This document shows positions 46,331 to 55,660 of a stretch of 64,000 nucleotides of DNA, in pieces. The DNA comes from Actinopolyspora mzabensis (GTDB lineage: Bacteria > Actinomycetota > Actinomycetes > Mycobacteriales > Pseudonocardiaceae). The notes under the pieces are model-generated. The model was given only the letters and a program-made list of their open reading frames with translations. It did not search any database and was not told the origin of the DNA. The translations under genes were made by a program, and so were the position numbers. Numbering within the stretch: position 1 is the stretch's first letter; every line of letters starts with the position of its first letter. The stretch is from positions 1 through 64,000 of the forward strand of contig NZ_FNFM01000014.1 in NCBI RefSeq assembly GCF_900101095.1, read 5' to 3'.

Positions 46331-46906
46331 CTACTTCTCCTCTTCGGTCCCACCGAACCGCTCACGCAATGCGGCCCAGCGAGGGTCAATCGTCTCATGA
46401 TGGTGTTCCGGACCGAGATCGGCCCATTTGGCACCGCATCCGGAACACAGTCCCGGACAGTCGGGCGAGCACAGCGGGGCGGTGGGCATCGACGGCAACA
46501 CCGTGTCCCGGACCACCGGCTCCAGATCGATCAGATCACCGGACATCCGGCTGACTTCGTCCTCATCGGTGCTGGTGTCGGTGGCGCTGTCCGGATAGGC
46601 GAACAGCTCCCGCAGCTCGACGTCGACATCCTCGGAAATCGGGTCGAGACACCGCGCGCACTCGCCGCTAGCGTTCGCCCTGACGGTACCGGATACCAAC
46701 ACGCCCTCGACCACTGCCTCCAGCAGCAGATCGAGCTCGATCGGCTCTCCCTCCGGAACCCGGACCATGTCGATACCGAAACCGGCCGGGGCCGGAGGTA
46801 TGCGGGTGTAGTTGCGACTCGTACCGGGACTGCGGCCGAACTCCCGGGTGTCTATCACCCACGGACCGTCCGGTGCGGATCGCACGACTTCGTGATTCTG
46901 AGGCAT
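46331..46906 (-). CDS. DUF177 (YceD-like) protein, linked to rRNA/ribosome assembly
   Basis: 191 residues. Family members sit before rpmF and affect 23S rRNA accumulation. Cys motifs CARC (near 83-86) and [13 protein letters not shown] (near 146-158) are typical of the family. An acidic stretch ([11 protein letters not shown]) lies between. Start ATG 46906 lacks a clear ribosome binding site. It overlaps nothing; rpmF begins two bases after its stop. Confidence 0.9.
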   Translation of the reverse strand: MPQNHEVVRSAPDGPWVIDTREFGRSPGTSRNYTRIPPAPAGFGIDMVRVPEGEPIELDLLLEAVVEGVLVSGTVRANASGECARCLDPISEDVDVELRELFAYPDSATDTSTDEDEVSRMSGDLIDLEPVVRDTVLPSMPTAPLCSPDCPGLCSGCGAKWADLGPEHHHETIDPRWAALRERFGGTEEEK

Positions 46907-47222
46907 CTGTGGTTTCGGCTAGGCTGTTTCGCGATTGCTGGACCCGCTCGGAACCGAGCTCGGTCGGACCACCGGTCGACCGACGAGCGACCCGACAAGC
47001 ACCTCACGTTGCCGGGCACGATGCTCCCCGGCTTCGAGTGGCGGGGCCGGCCGGGGCCGAGCAGAGCCACCCCTCAGGCTACGCCACCAGGGGCCGTCGG
47101 CCGAAACCACACGGCTGGTGCGCACGATGAGCGAGAGCACACCCGAAACCCGACCAGGGGTCGAAGAGCGCCGGTTCGACTCGCGAGCGCACCGGCGAGG
47201 TGGGTGGTCACCCGCCGGGGAG
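46907..47222. other. Intergenic region between sepIVA and the DUF177 gene
   Basis: 316 bases, presumed promoter of DUF177-rpmF-rnc. It contains the perfect palindrome ACCGAGCTCGGT at 46953-46964, about 50 bases upstream of the DUF177 start. No credible gene. Confidence 0.4.
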
Positions 47223-47966
47223 TCAGTGTTCGCTGACCGCGGTGCCGTGCTCGGAGGTCTGCCACTCCTCGTAGTCGAAGGGCGCGCTCATGGGACGTCG
47301 GAGCTGCTGCCTGCCCTTGCCCACCGTGCGCAGCGTACGGCCGAGCAGTTCCTCGAAGTCGGCCAACCGGGAGTCGACGTAGGCGTCGCAGTCGCTACGC
47401 AACCGCTCGGCCTCCTCGTGCGCCTCGTCGACCACTCGTTTGGCCTCGTGCTGCGACTGCTGGACCACCTCGGTGTCGGAAACCAGGCGGGCCTGTTCCG
47501 AACGCCCCTCGTGGATGGACTGGTCGTAAGCGGCGCGTCCGGCCTGCACCATCCGGTCGGACTCGGACTGCGCGCGAGCGATGTAGTCCTCGTACTCGCG
47601 GCGCGCGTTGTTGATGGTCTGCTCGGCGTCCGCCCGGGCCTGGGCGACGATCTCGTCCGCTCGTTCCCTGGCGTCGGCGAGCATCTTCTCCGCCTCGGCC
47701 CTGGCCTCGGAGGACGTCTTCTCCGCTTCGGAACGTGCGGTGCTGAGGCTGTCGTCGGCCTCGGACTTGGCCTTGTTCACCAGTTCGTCCCGGTGATCGA
47801 GCACGTCCTGCGCGTCGTCGAGCTCCGAAGGGTAGGAATCGCGAACCTCGTCGAGCAGCTCCAGCACGTCGCCGCGCGGCACGACGCACCCGGAGGTCAT
47901 CGGAACACTTCGCGCTTCCTCGACGATCGTGACGAGCTCGTCGAGCGCCTCGAACACCCGGTACAC
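47223..47966 (-). CDS. sepIVA: DivIVA-domain septal protein SepIVA
   Basis: 247 residues: N-terminal DivIVA-like segment (VYRVFEALDELVTIVEEAR), then a long coiled coil of Ala/Glu/Arg heptads (EKTSSEARAEAEKMLADARE) to about residue 205, and a C-terminal tail SAPFDYEEWQTSEHGT. It matches the mycobacterial septum protein SepIVA in size, pattern and neighbourhood, a divisome component needed for division and cell-wall growth. GTG 47966 has AGGGAG six bases upstream. Divergent from the potassium channel gene. Confidence 0.9.
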   Translation of the reverse strand: MYRVFEALDELVTIVEEARSVPMTSGCVVPRGDVLELLDEVRDSYPSELDDAQDVLDHRDELVNKAKSEADDSLSTARSEAEKTSSEARAEAEKMLADARERADEIVAQARADAEQTINNARREYEDYIARAQSESDRMVQAGRAAYDQSIHEGRSEQARLVSDTEVVQQSQHEAKRVVDEAHEEAERLRSDCDAYVDSRLADFEELLGRTLRTVGKGRQQLRRPMSAPFDYEEWQTSEHGTAVSEH

Positions 47967-48247
47967 GTCGATCTCCCTGCAGTCGTATTCACCCGAAGGA
48001 TACTTGCCAGGCCCGTTCAGGCTCTCAGAACGCACGGACCCGGGTATCGATCACCCCGCGATCCGGTGGTTTCGAAGCGCTCACACGAGCCGATCATGTG
48101 TGATCCCAGTCTGCCCGGCGGCACCGGCGGGATGCGGGATATCCGCAGCCGCGTGTCCGTCACGCGGCACCGGGACACCGGTGGGAAGCCGGGCCGACCG
48201 GTAATCGAGACTGGGCGAAGACCAGTGTCACGATCCGGCGGGAGGTC

Positions 48248-49300
48248 ATGTTGCCCACCGTACTTTTCCGTTTGCTGCAACGTCTGATCAGCATCCGGTC
48301 ATGGACGACCCCCGCCCTGGTGATCACGTTCGTGTTCTTCACGAGCTGGCCGCTGATGGAGCTGTTCGAACGCGCCGACAGCGAACTGACGGCTCCGGAG
48401 AACTACTGGTGGTGGTTTCTGGTCACCACCTCCACGGTGGGTTACGGCGACTTCTACCCGGAGACCACCGGAGGCCACGTCGTCGGGGTGTACGTCATCG
48501 TCGGGGGGATCGCGACGTTGACCACCCTGTTCACCCATCTGGCGACCACCCTGGAAACGGCGAGAGGCAGAAGAATGAGCGGCTCCGGAAGCCTGCACAT
48601 CTCCGATCACATCGTGGTGCTGGGATACGGCGCCGGGCGCAGTGAACGCATAATCGACGAGCTGCTCGCCGACGGTAGACATCCGGTCGTACTCGGCGCC
48701 TGGGACGACGTGGACCACCACCCCGTTCCGGACCGGGGGATCGGTTTCGTGCGTGGCGACCTGACCGCGGAGGACGTGCTGCACAGGGCCGGGGTGCACC
48801 ACGCCCGTTCGGTGCTGATCGACGCGCGCGACGACAACGAGGCTCTCGCCGTGGCGGTGAGCGTGCACCACGTCAATCCGGAACTGGAACCGGTGATCGC
48901 GCTGCGGGACATGAGCAGGGCCGAACACATGCGGTACGTGGACGAAACGATCCGCTGCGTCCAGTGGCACACCCCGCACATGATCACCGAGGAGCTGCTG
49001 GATCCCGGCATCACCCAGGTTTACAGCGAACTGGTGACCCACGGTGGAGGGAACACCTACTCGTGTCGGCTCCCCGAGTCACTGGGGCCGGTCTCCTACG
49101 GCGACTGCCAGTTCGCCCTGGGCGACCGGCACGACGCCACGGTGCTGGCCGCGCGGACCGACTCCGAACTGCTCATCAGCCCGTCCTGGCGCACGAGACT
49201 GCCCGCGGGCAGCACGCTGTACTACATCTGCGCCCAGCGGATCTCGCAGGAACAGCTGGCGCGCGCGGTACGTGCGACGAGCGAGTCGCGCGGCACGTGA
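48248..49300 (+). CDS. Potassium channel with RCK/TrkA-N regulatory domain
   Basis: 350 residues. Two membrane helices (about 20-38 and 75-95) flank a pore with the selectivity filter TVGYGD (63-68), then a cytosolic Rossmann-like RCK domain (from about 118). The nucleotide loop reads VLGYGAGRSE rather than the usual GxGxxG, so ligand binding may differ. A further C-terminal domain follows to 340. The start ATG 48248 is preceded by GGGAGG; TTG 48251 has better spacing. It is likely a MthK/TrkA-type channel. Confidence 0.9.
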   Translation: MLPTVLFRLLQRLISIRSWTTPALVITFVFFTSWPLMELFERADSELTAPENYWWWFLVTTSTVGYGDFYPETTGGHVVGVYVIVGGIATLTTLFTHLATTLETARGRRMSGSGSLHISDHIVVLGYGAGRSERIIDELLADGRHPVVLGAWDDVDHHPVPDRGIGFVRGDLTAEDVLHRAGVHHARSVLIDARDDNEALAVAVSVHHVNPELEPVIALRDMSRAEHMRYVDETIRCVQWHTPHMITEELLDPGITQVYSELVTHGGGNTYSCRLPESLGPVSYGDCQFALGDRHDATVLAARTDSELLISPSWRTRLPAGSTLYYICAQRISQEQLARAVRATSESRGT

Positions 49301-49391
49301 GGCGGACCGGTCAGAGACGTGACGAATCGGTACCGCGCGGCTCGGCACGGCGCCCGGTGGTCACGGGCGCCGTGCCGACTGGTCACGGGTC

Positions 49392-49838
49392 TCAGGAGTT
49401 GACTTCGGTCAGCCGGAAGCTCTCGTAGTGATCCGCGGTGTAGAAGTACTCCCCCTCGGAGCCGACGACGAACCGGCGGGCGCCGCGATGGTCGATCCCC
49501 GGAGTCTCGACCGTGTACTCGTGGTAGTAGCCGTCCGGGCAGTCCGGCAGGATCCCCTCCCAGTTGTGGAAGACTCCGCCGTCCTCCGGATAGGGGTAGG
49601 GACCGCCCTGTTGGATCAGTCGCACCGTGTCGGTGGCTTCCGGTGGAAGGGAGGAGAGCGCGACTCGTTCGAAACCGGAAGTGTTCCCGCACGTGGCCGC
49701 GGCGGTCACGGCGGAGGAACGTTCGGTGACGGGTTCCGCCGAGGCTGCCGCCACGGGGCCGAGCAGGCCCAGCACGGCGATCAGTCCCGTCAACATCAAC
49801 CTGGAAAGTCTCACAGCGTGTTGGCGCATAACCGGCAC
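49392..49838 (-). CDS. Secreted guanyl-specific ribonuclease (RNase Sa/T1 family)
   Basis: 148 residues with a signal peptide (hydrophobic 12-32, likely cleaved after A34 in AAASA-EP). The mature part closely resembles Streptomyces RNase Sa: LPPEATDTVRLIQQGGPYPY, YYHEYTVETPG and RRFVVG. Catalytic residues match Glu54, Arg65, Arg69 and His85 of RNase Sa at E107, R118, R122 and H137. Cys50 and Cys100 could form a disulfide placed differently from RNase Sa. GTG 49838 has GAGG five bases upstream. No barstar-like inhibitor gene is adjacent. Confidence 0.9.
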   Translation of the reverse strand: MPVMRQHAVRLSRLMLTGLIAVLGLLGPVAAASAEPVTERSSAVTAAATCGNTSGFERVALSSLPPEATDTVRLIQQGGPYPYPEDGGVFHNWEGILPDCPDGYYHEYTVETPGIDHRGARRFVVGSEGEYFYTADHYESFRLTEVNS

Positions 49839-49933
49839 GTTAACCTCGCTGTGCAACCCACACCAGGCCCAGCCGTGAACAGTGAATGACGAACCACGGC
49901 AGCGAACACGAACCCGCAGCGCACCCGCACCAC

Positions 49934-49939
49934 TAGACT
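49934..49939 (+). promoter_or_regulatory. Candidate -10 box for the GNAT gene
   Basis: TAGACT lies nine bases before the ATG at 49949, with no ribosome binding site, as expected for leaderless or near-leaderless transcription. No clear -35. Confidence 0.4.
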
Positions 49940-49948
49940 GCCGGCCCG

Positions 49949-50404
49949 ATGGACGAACGATTCAACTTCCGCCCCGCCCGGGCCGCGGACGTGGCAGCCG
50001 TGGTCTCCCTGCTCCACGATGACGAACTGGGCCGCCACCGGGAACGTCCCGGAGACCCTGCCTACGACACCGCGTTCGCGGAGATCGCCTCGGACCCGAA
50101 CCAACTACTGGTGGTCGCCGAGCTCGACGGCGAGATCGTGGGAACCCTGCAGCTGAGTTTCATCGCGGGCCTGTCGCACGTGGGCACCAAGCGGGCCCAG
50201 TTGGAAGCGGTGCGGGTCGGATCGGAGTACCGCGGTCTCGGGATCGGCGGGCGGATGTGCGAATGGGCGATCTCGGTGGCCCGCGAGCGCGGCGCGGGTC
50301 AGGTGCAGCTGACCTCCGACAGCGGTCGGACAGCCGCACATCGGTTCTACGAGCGGCTCGGCTTCAGCGCCACCCATGTCGGCATGAAACTGTCGCTGGA
50401 CTGA
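49949..50404 (+). CDS. GNAT-family N-acetyltransferase
   Basis: 151 residues with the GNAT fold. The acetyl-CoA loop reads EYRGLGIGGRMCEW (R/QxxGxG/A), preceded by the strand LEAVRVG and followed by GAGQVQLTSD and the conserved YERLGF. It probably acetylates an amine substrate or protein; the substrate is unknown. It converges on coaD with 48 bases between. Confidence 0.88.
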   Translation: MDERFNFRPARAADVAAVVSLLHDDELGRHRERPGDPAYDTAFAEIASDPNQLLVVAELDGEIVGTLQLSFIAGLSHVGTKRAQLEAVRVGSEYRGLGIGGRMCEWAISVARERGAGQVQLTSDSGRTAAHRFYERLGFSATHVGMKLSLD

Positions 50405-50452
50405 TCGTCCCCGGTGACCGGATCCGGGCACCGGGGTCGACCCCGCTGCCGG

Positions 50453-50938
50453 TCACTCGGCCGTTTCCGCCAACCGGTCGAGCAGTCGTCGTTCGATTCT
50501 CGGCGGCAACAGGTTGGACACGTCGCCGCCGTAGGTGGCCACCTCCTTGACAAGCGAACTGGCCAGGAAGCTGTAGAGCGGATTGGTCGACATGAACAGC
50601 GTCTCGACTCCGGAGAGCCGCTGGTTCATCTGCGCCATCTGCAGCTCGTAGTCGAAATCACTGACCGCACGCAGCCCTTTGACGATCGCACCGATCCCGT
50701 TGGCCTTGCAGTAGTCCACCAGCAGACCGTGCCAGGAGTCGACGACCACGTTCGGCCACGGTTTGCTGACCTCGCGAAGCATCTCGATTCGCTCGTCGAC
50801 GTCGAACAGGCTCTTCTTGCTCTTGTTCACGAGCACGGCGACGGTTACCTCGTCGAACAGCCCCGCCGCTCGCTCGATGATGTCCAAATGGCCATTGGTG
50901 ACCGGATCGTAAGAACCTGGACAGACGGCACGCCTCAT
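50453..50938 (-). CDS. coaD: Pantetheine-phosphate adenylyltransferase
   Basis: 161 residues, next-to-last step of CoA synthesis. The nucleotidyltransferase motif TNGHLDII is in [15 protein letters not shown], with later [19 protein letters not shown] and the [10 protein letters not shown] segment (ISSTxxK motif). ATG 50938 starts the typical [12 protein letters not shown]. It lies downstream of rsmD on the same strand at 101 bases; a 7-base hairpin with TGACT loop (50981-50999) sits in that spacer. Confidence 0.96.
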   Translation of the reverse strand: MRRAVCPGSYDPVTNGHLDIIERAAGLFDEVTVAVLVNKSKKSLFDVDERIEMLREVSKPWPNVVVDSWHGLLVDYCKANGIGAIVKGLRAVSDFDYELQMAQMNQRLSGVETLFMSTNPLYSFLASSLVKEVATYGGDVSNLLPPRIERRLLDRLAETAE

Positions 50939-51039
50939 GAGCGGCAACTTAGCAGTACCCGCCGGTAGGACTCAGGACGAGGTGGTGTGACTCACCACCG
51001 GACGCACGGGAGACGAGCGGGCGGTAGAACCGCCGGGCG

Positions 51040-51603
51040 TCATTCCGGACGAACTCGTTCGGCCCAGTATACGGCCGCGTCCCCGTAGCGCTTGTTACGC
51101 AACTCCTCGATGCCCGCGGGCCACAGCGGAGCGGGACTGTTCCAGAAACGCTCGACGATGATCAGGCCGTCCCGGCTCAGCCAGTCGTTGCGAACCAACG
51201 CCTGCCAGCACTCGTCCAGTTCGGCGGAGTCCATCGCGAACGGGGGGTCGGCGAACACCAGGTCGTAGGGTTCACCCGGGGAACGGGCCAGCACCGAACG
51301 CACGGGGGACTGCTCGATGCCGACGGAGCGGAAACCGAGCGTCTCGGCGTTACGTCGCAGCACCCCGGCCGCGCGGCGGTCCGCCTCGACGAAGGTGGCG
51401 TGTTCGGCACCGCGCGAGAGCGCCTCGAACCCGAAACCACCCGAGCCGGAGAACAGATCCAGCACTCGGGTCCCGGACAGTTCCGTCATGGCCTCCAGCG
51501 CGCTGAACAGTGCCTCGCGCACTCGTTCGGTGACTGGTCTGGTGCCACGTTGCGGCACCTCGATACGGCGCCCACCGGCGGTTCCCGCGACGATTCTGGT
51601 CAC
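51040..51603 (-). CDS. rsmD: 16S rRNA (guanine966-N2)-methyltransferase
   Basis: 187 residues. SAM motif VLDLFSGSGGFGFEAL, catalytic motif FADPPFAM and the N-terminal RIVAGTAGGRRI identify RsmD, which methylates G966 of 16S rRNA. GTG 51603 starts it with a weak site. RsmD-coaD-pyc clustering is usual in actinobacteria. Confidence 0.95.
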   Translation of the reverse strand: MTRIVAGTAGGRRIEVPQRGTRPVTERVREALFSALEAMTELSGTRVLDLFSGSGGFGFEALSRGAEHATFVEADRRAAGVLRRNAETLGFRSVGIEQSPVRSVLARSPGEPYDLVFADPPFAMDSAELDECWQALVRNDWLSRDGLIIVERFWNSPAPLWPAGIEELRNKRYGDAAVYWAERVRPE

Positions 51604-51671
51604 CGGACCATCCTCGCCCACCGGTGTCGCGAGGTCACCGCAGGGGCCCGGCACGGCGGTTCGCGGACGGG

Positions 51672-51697
51672 AAAACCGCCGCGCGAGGAGCCGCGGC
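51672..51697 (-). terminator. Terminator after pyc
   Basis: Six-base GC stem (51678-51683 with 51692-51697), 8-base loop, followed on the minus strand by GG and TTTT (51675-51672). The 50 bases above it hold overlapping CCGCGG and CTCCGGAG palindromes that could add further stems. Confidence 0.65.
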
Positions 51698-51746
51698 TCC
51701 CCCGGAAGAACCGCGGTCCTCCGGAGGAGCCGAGCGACGGATTCGT

Positions 51747-54700
51747 TCAGCCGATCTCGATGACCAGATCGCCACCCTCGACCTGCTGCACCGCACCGAT
51801 GGCCACCCGCTTGACCGTGCCGCTCTGCTGGGCGGTGATGGCCGCCTCCATCTTCATCGCCTCGATGGTGGCGACCGTCTGGCCGGTCTCGACCGTTTCG
51901 CCCTCCGAGGCGGAGAGCGTGACCACCCCGGAGAACGGCGCTGCGACGTGCGCCGGGTTGGTGCGCTCGGCCTTCTCGGCGACGGGGAGCTCGGAGGCGA
52001 CCGAACGGTCCCTGACCTGTATCGGGCGCATCTGGCCGTTGAGGATGGCCATGACGGTGCGTACCCCGCGTTCGTCGGCTTCGCTGATCGCCTCCAGGCC
52101 GATCAGCAACCGCACACCCTGATCCAGGTCCACGGCGTACTCCTCGCCCGCACGCAGCCCGTAGAAAAAGTCCTTGCTGCTCAGCAGCGAGGTGTCGCCG
52201 TAGGAGTGACGGTGCTCGTTGAACTCCCTGGTGGGTTTGGGGAACAGCAGCCGGTTCAACGTCTCCCGCCGATCGGTCGCCAGCCCCTTGCGATCCTCCT
52301 CGGAGAGGTCGACCAGCTGCCGTTCGGCGGGCCTGCCCTGCAGGGCACGGCTACGGAAGGGTTCGGGCCAACCACCGGGCGGGTCCCCCAGCTCGCCCTG
52401 CAGGAACCCGATCACCGAATCCGGGATGTCGAACCGGTGAGGCTCGGCCTCGAACTCGGTCGGGTCCACCCCGGCACCGACCAGGTGCAGCGCCAGATCC
52501 CCCACGACCTTCGAGGACGGAGTGACCTTGACCAGCCGGCCGAGCATGCGGTCGGCGGCGGCGTACATCGCCTCGATCTCCTCGAACTTGTCGCCGAGCC
52601 CGAGGGCCACTGCCTGGGTTCGCAGATTGGACAGCTGCCCGCCGGGGATCTCGTGTCGGTAGACACGCCCCGTGGGAGCCGCCAGTCCCGCTTCGAAGGG
52701 GCGGTATATCTTGCGGACCGACTCCCAGTAGGGCTCCAGATCACACACCGCGTCCAGATCAAGACCGGTTTCCCGTTCGGTGTGGTCGGTGGCGGCCACG
52801 ATCGAGGAGAGGGCGGGCTGCGAGGTCGTGCCCGCCAGCGATGCAGACGCACCGTCCACCGCGTCCACCCCGGCCTGCACGGCGGCCTGGTACGTGGCCA
52901 GCTGCCCGCCGGGGGTGTCGTGGGTGTGCAGGTGCACCGGCAGGTCGAACTCTCGCCGCAGCGCGGAGACCAGCGTGGCGGCGGCGGGCGGACGCAGCAG
53001 TCCGGCCATGTCCTTGATCGCCAGCACGTGCGCGCCCGCCTCGACGATCCGTTCCGCCAACCGCAGGTAGTAGTCCAGGGTGTAGATCCGTTCCTCGGGG
53101 TCGGAGAGATCCCCCGTGTAGCAGAGCGCCACCTCCGCCACGGAACGTCCGGTGTCGCGCACCGCCCGAATGGCCGGGCGCATCTGTTCCACGTCGTTGA
53201 GCGCGTCGAAGATGCGGAAGATGTCGATACCGGTGTCGGTGGCCTCCGCCACGAAGTGCTCGGTCACCTCGGTGGGATAGGGCGTGTAGCCGACCGTGTT
53301 GCGCCCGCGCAGCAGCATCTGCAGACAGATGTTGGGGACGGCTCGGCGCAGCGCGGCCAACCTTTCCCACGGGTCCTCGGCGAGGAACCGCAACGAGACG
53401 TCGTAGGTGGCCCCACCCCAGCACTCCAACGAGAGCAGTTCGGGCGTCGTGCGGGCCACGTAGGGAGCCACCGTGGTGAGATCCTTGGTGCGGACCCGGG
53501 TGGCGAGCAGGGACTGGTGGGCGTCCCGGAACGTCGTCTCGGTGACCCCGACCGCGTCGGAGTCCCGCAGCCACCGCGCGAAGCCCTCCGGTCCCAGCTG
53601 GTCGAGCCGATCCTTCGATCCGGCGGGGGGCGGGGTGTCGAGATCGGCGGCGGGGAGTTTGCGTCTCGGCTCGGGGGCAGCGGGGCGTTCCCCGTAGGGC
53701 CGGTTGACGGTCACGTCCGCGAGGTAGCTCAGCAGTCGGGTTCCCCGGTCGGCCGAGTGGCGCGCGGTCAGCAGCTTCGGGCGCTCGTCGATGAAGGACG
53801 TGGTGATCCTTCCGGCGCCGAAGTCCGGGTCGTCGAGCACTGCCTGCAGGAACGGAATGTTGGTGGCCACACCGCGGATCCGGAACTCGGCGACGGCTCG
53901 GCGCGCCCGCGCCACCGCGGTGTCGAAGTCCCGGCCACGACAGGTCAACTTGACCAGCATGGAATCGAAGTGAGCGCTGACGCTGCTGCCGGAGAAGGCC
54001 GTTCCGCCGTCCAGTCGGACACCTGCACCTCCCGGCGAGCGATAGGCACTGATCATTCCGGTGTCGGGGCGGAAACCGTTGGCCGGATCCTCGGTGGTGA
54101 TCCGGCACTGCAGCGCCGCACCGCGGAGCCGGATGCCCTCCTGGGCCATGCCGAGCTCCGGCAGTGTCTCCCCGGCGGCGATACGCACCTGGGACTGCAC
54201 CAGATCAGCGTCGGTGACCTCCTCGGTGACGGTGTGTTCCACCTGAATCCGGGGATTCATCTCGATGAACACGTGCCGTCCCTGTTCGTCGACGAGGAAC
54301 TCCACCGTTCCCGCGTTGACGTATCCGATCTCCCGCGCGAAGGCCACCGCGTCGGCGCAGATCCGCTCCCGCAGCTCGGGGTCCAGATTCGGGGCGGGGG
54401 CGAGCTCCACGACCTTTTGGTGCCTGCGCTGTACCGAGCAGTCGCGTTCGTAGAGGTGAACCACGTTGCCCGCCGAGTCGGCGAGGATCTGCACCTCGAT
54501 GTGGCGTGGATTCACCACGGCCTGCTCGAGGAACACGGTGGGGTCGCCGAAGGCGGATTCGGCTTCGCGCATGGCGGCTTCCAGCGCCTCACGCAGCGAC
54601 TCGAGATCGTTGACCCTGCGCATACCGCGACCACCGCCGCCCGCGACGGCCTTTACGAACACCGGGAACTGCATGTCCCCGGCGGAGTTCAGCAGCTCCT

Positions 54701-55124
54701 CGACGTCGTCGGAGGGGGTGGAGGACTCGAGTACGGGCACTCCCGCCGCTTTGGCGGCCCGGACCGCGCTGGCCTTGTTACCGGTGAGCTGGAGGATCTC
54801 GTGTGATGGGCCGATGAAGGTGATACCGGCCTGCTGGCAGGCCTCGGCCAGGTCTGGGTTCTCGGACAGGAAACCGTAACCCGGATAGATCGCATCGGCG
54901 CCCGCTGTTCGGGCCGCCCGGATGATTTCCTCGACGGACAGGTAAGCCCGAACGGGATGACCGGCAGCGCCGATCTCGTAGGACTCGTCCGCCTTCAGCC
55001 GGTGCAGTGAGTTGCGATCCTCGTGGGGAAACACGGCCACGGTTTTCGCGCCGAGCTCGTATCCGGCGCGGAACGCGCGGATGGCAATCTCGCCACGGTT
55101 GGCGACGAGGACCTTGCGGAACAT
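51747..55124 (-). CDS. pyc: Pyruvate carboxylase
   Basis: 1125 residues, replenishes oxaloacetate. Order: biotin carboxylase (about 1-450; ATP-grasp KAVAGGGGRGMRRV, FIEMNPRIQVEHTVTEE), carboxyltransferase (ATFRDAHQSLLATRVR, QMLLRGRNTVGYTP, HTHDTPGGQLATY) and biotin carrier at the end (EAMKMEAAITA, the biotinyl Lys in AMKM). The start ATG 55124 has AGGAGG nine bases upstream. The gene has its own AT-rich promoter region and a terminator, so it seems monocistronic. Confidence 0.97.
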   Translation of the reverse strand: MFRKVLVANRGEIAIRAFRAGYELGAKTVAVFPHEDRNSLHRLKADESYEIGAAGHPVRAYLSVEEIIRAARTAGADAIYPGYGFLSENPDLAEACQQAGITFIGPSHEILQLTGNKASAVRAAKAAGVPVLESSTPSDDVEELLNSAGDMQFPVFVKAVAGGGGRGMRRVNDLESLREALEAAMREAESAFGDPTVFLEQAVVNPRHIEVQILADSAGNVVHLYERDCSVQRRHQKVVELAPAPNLDPELRERICADAVAFAREIGYVNAGTVEFLVDEQGRHVFIEMNPRIQVEHTVTEEVTDADLVQSQVRIAAGETLPELGMAQEGIRLRGAALQCRITTEDPANGFRPDTGMISAYRSPGGAGVRLDGGTAFSGSSVSAHFDSMLVKLTCRGRDFDTAVARARRAVAEFRIRGVATNIPFLQAVLDDPDFGAGRITTSFIDERPKLLTARHSADRGTRLLSYLADVTVNRPYGERPAAPEPRRKLPAADLDTPPPAGSKDRLDQLGPEGFARWLRDSDAVGVTETTFRDAHQSLLATRVRTKDLTTVAPYVARTTPELLSLECWGGATYDVSLRFLAEDPWERLAALRRAVPNICLQMLLRGRNTVGYTPYPTEVTEHFVAEATDTGIDIFRIFDALNDVEQMRPAIRAVRDTGRSVAEVALCYTGDLSDPEERIYTLDYYLRLAERIVEAGAHVLAIKDMAGLLRPPAAATLVSALRREFDLPVHLHTHDTPGGQLATYQAAVQAGVDAVDGASASLAGTTSQPALSSIVAATDHTERETGLDLDAVCDLEPYWESVRKIYRPFEAGLAAPTGRVYRHEIPGGQLSNLRTQAVALGLGDKFEEIEAMYAAADRMLGRLVKVTPSSKVVGDLALHLVGAGVDPTEFEAEPHRFDIPDSVIGFLQGELGDPPGGWPEPFRSRALQGRPAERQLVDLSEEDRKGLATDRRETLNRLLFPKPTREFNEHRHSYGDTSLLSSKDFFYGLRAGEEYAVDLDQGVRLLIGLEAISEADERGVRTVMAILNGQMRPIQVRDRSVASELPVAEKAERTNPAHVAAPFSGVVTLSASEGETVETGQTVATIEAMKMEAAITAQQSGTVKRVAIGAVQQVEGGDLVIEIG

Positions 55125-55660
55125 GCCGGCTACCTCCTGGGGCAGGTGTCGGATCGCCTGCGAACAATACCCCGAAAATTCTCCTCTTCGGGAGCTGTTC
55201 TCGCGTGATGGAACTCATGATCCACAGGCTTCCCATATGCGACCTGCAACTCCGGCACCGGCGAACAAGGATCAACCAGTAGAAATAATCTACATATTCA
55301 CAAAAACACGAATATGACAAATTTTTTCGATAGGGTTGTCGGTGGGATCGGTGGCAACGAACACCGCAGGTGTCGATGCTCGCGCGCTCCGCGCGAACAC
55401 ACCAGTCGGAGCGACGTACGCTCCTTCCCGAGCGAGACCCGAGTCACCGGCAACCGTCCCGGCTCATCGCGGTACTCGGTTACGTGACCTTCGGCGCCGC
55501 GGCTTCCCGCTCCGGCGCGGACGGCGCGAAGCAGTGCCGGCCCTCGCCCGAGTAGGAGCCGCTCCCCCACGAGGACGGGAGGTGTGGGCCTGCACGCCCG
55601 GGACACCGGTCAGGCACTGCGGCAGGGGCGGCACCCGGACACCGGGGCCACGAACTCCCG
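55125..55660. promoter_or_regulatory. pyc promoter region with AT-rich dyads
   Basis: 536 bases. An AT-rich island (about 55270-55330) stands out in GC-rich DNA. On the minus strand it holds TTGTCA (55320-55315) and TATGTA (55296-55291), 18 bases apart, a likely pyc promoter. Two inverted repeats overlap it: GTAGAAATAATCTAC (55279-55293) and CATATTC/GAATATG (55293-55299, 55310-55316). In the leader a 6-base hairpin lies at 55171-55192. Toward recG a GC hairpin with 7-base arms lies at 55380-55396. No gene seen. Confidence 0.6.

Noticed and set aside
51624-54806. Plus-strand frame of 1060 codons opposite pyc
   Set aside because: It runs antisense to a clear pyruvate carboxylase, is His/Gly/Arg-rich and has no family motifs. 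GC-rich third positions keep the antisense frame open.
54778-55320. Frame in the pyc promoter beginning MSYSCFCEYVDYFYW
   Set aside because: Although AT-rich and odd, it continues into pyc in the wrong frame, has no ribosome binding site and no repeat of the pattern elsewhere.
55298-55606. Small minus-strand frame between pyc and recG
   Set aside because: Arg-rich, no conserved motif, weak start; likely chance frame.
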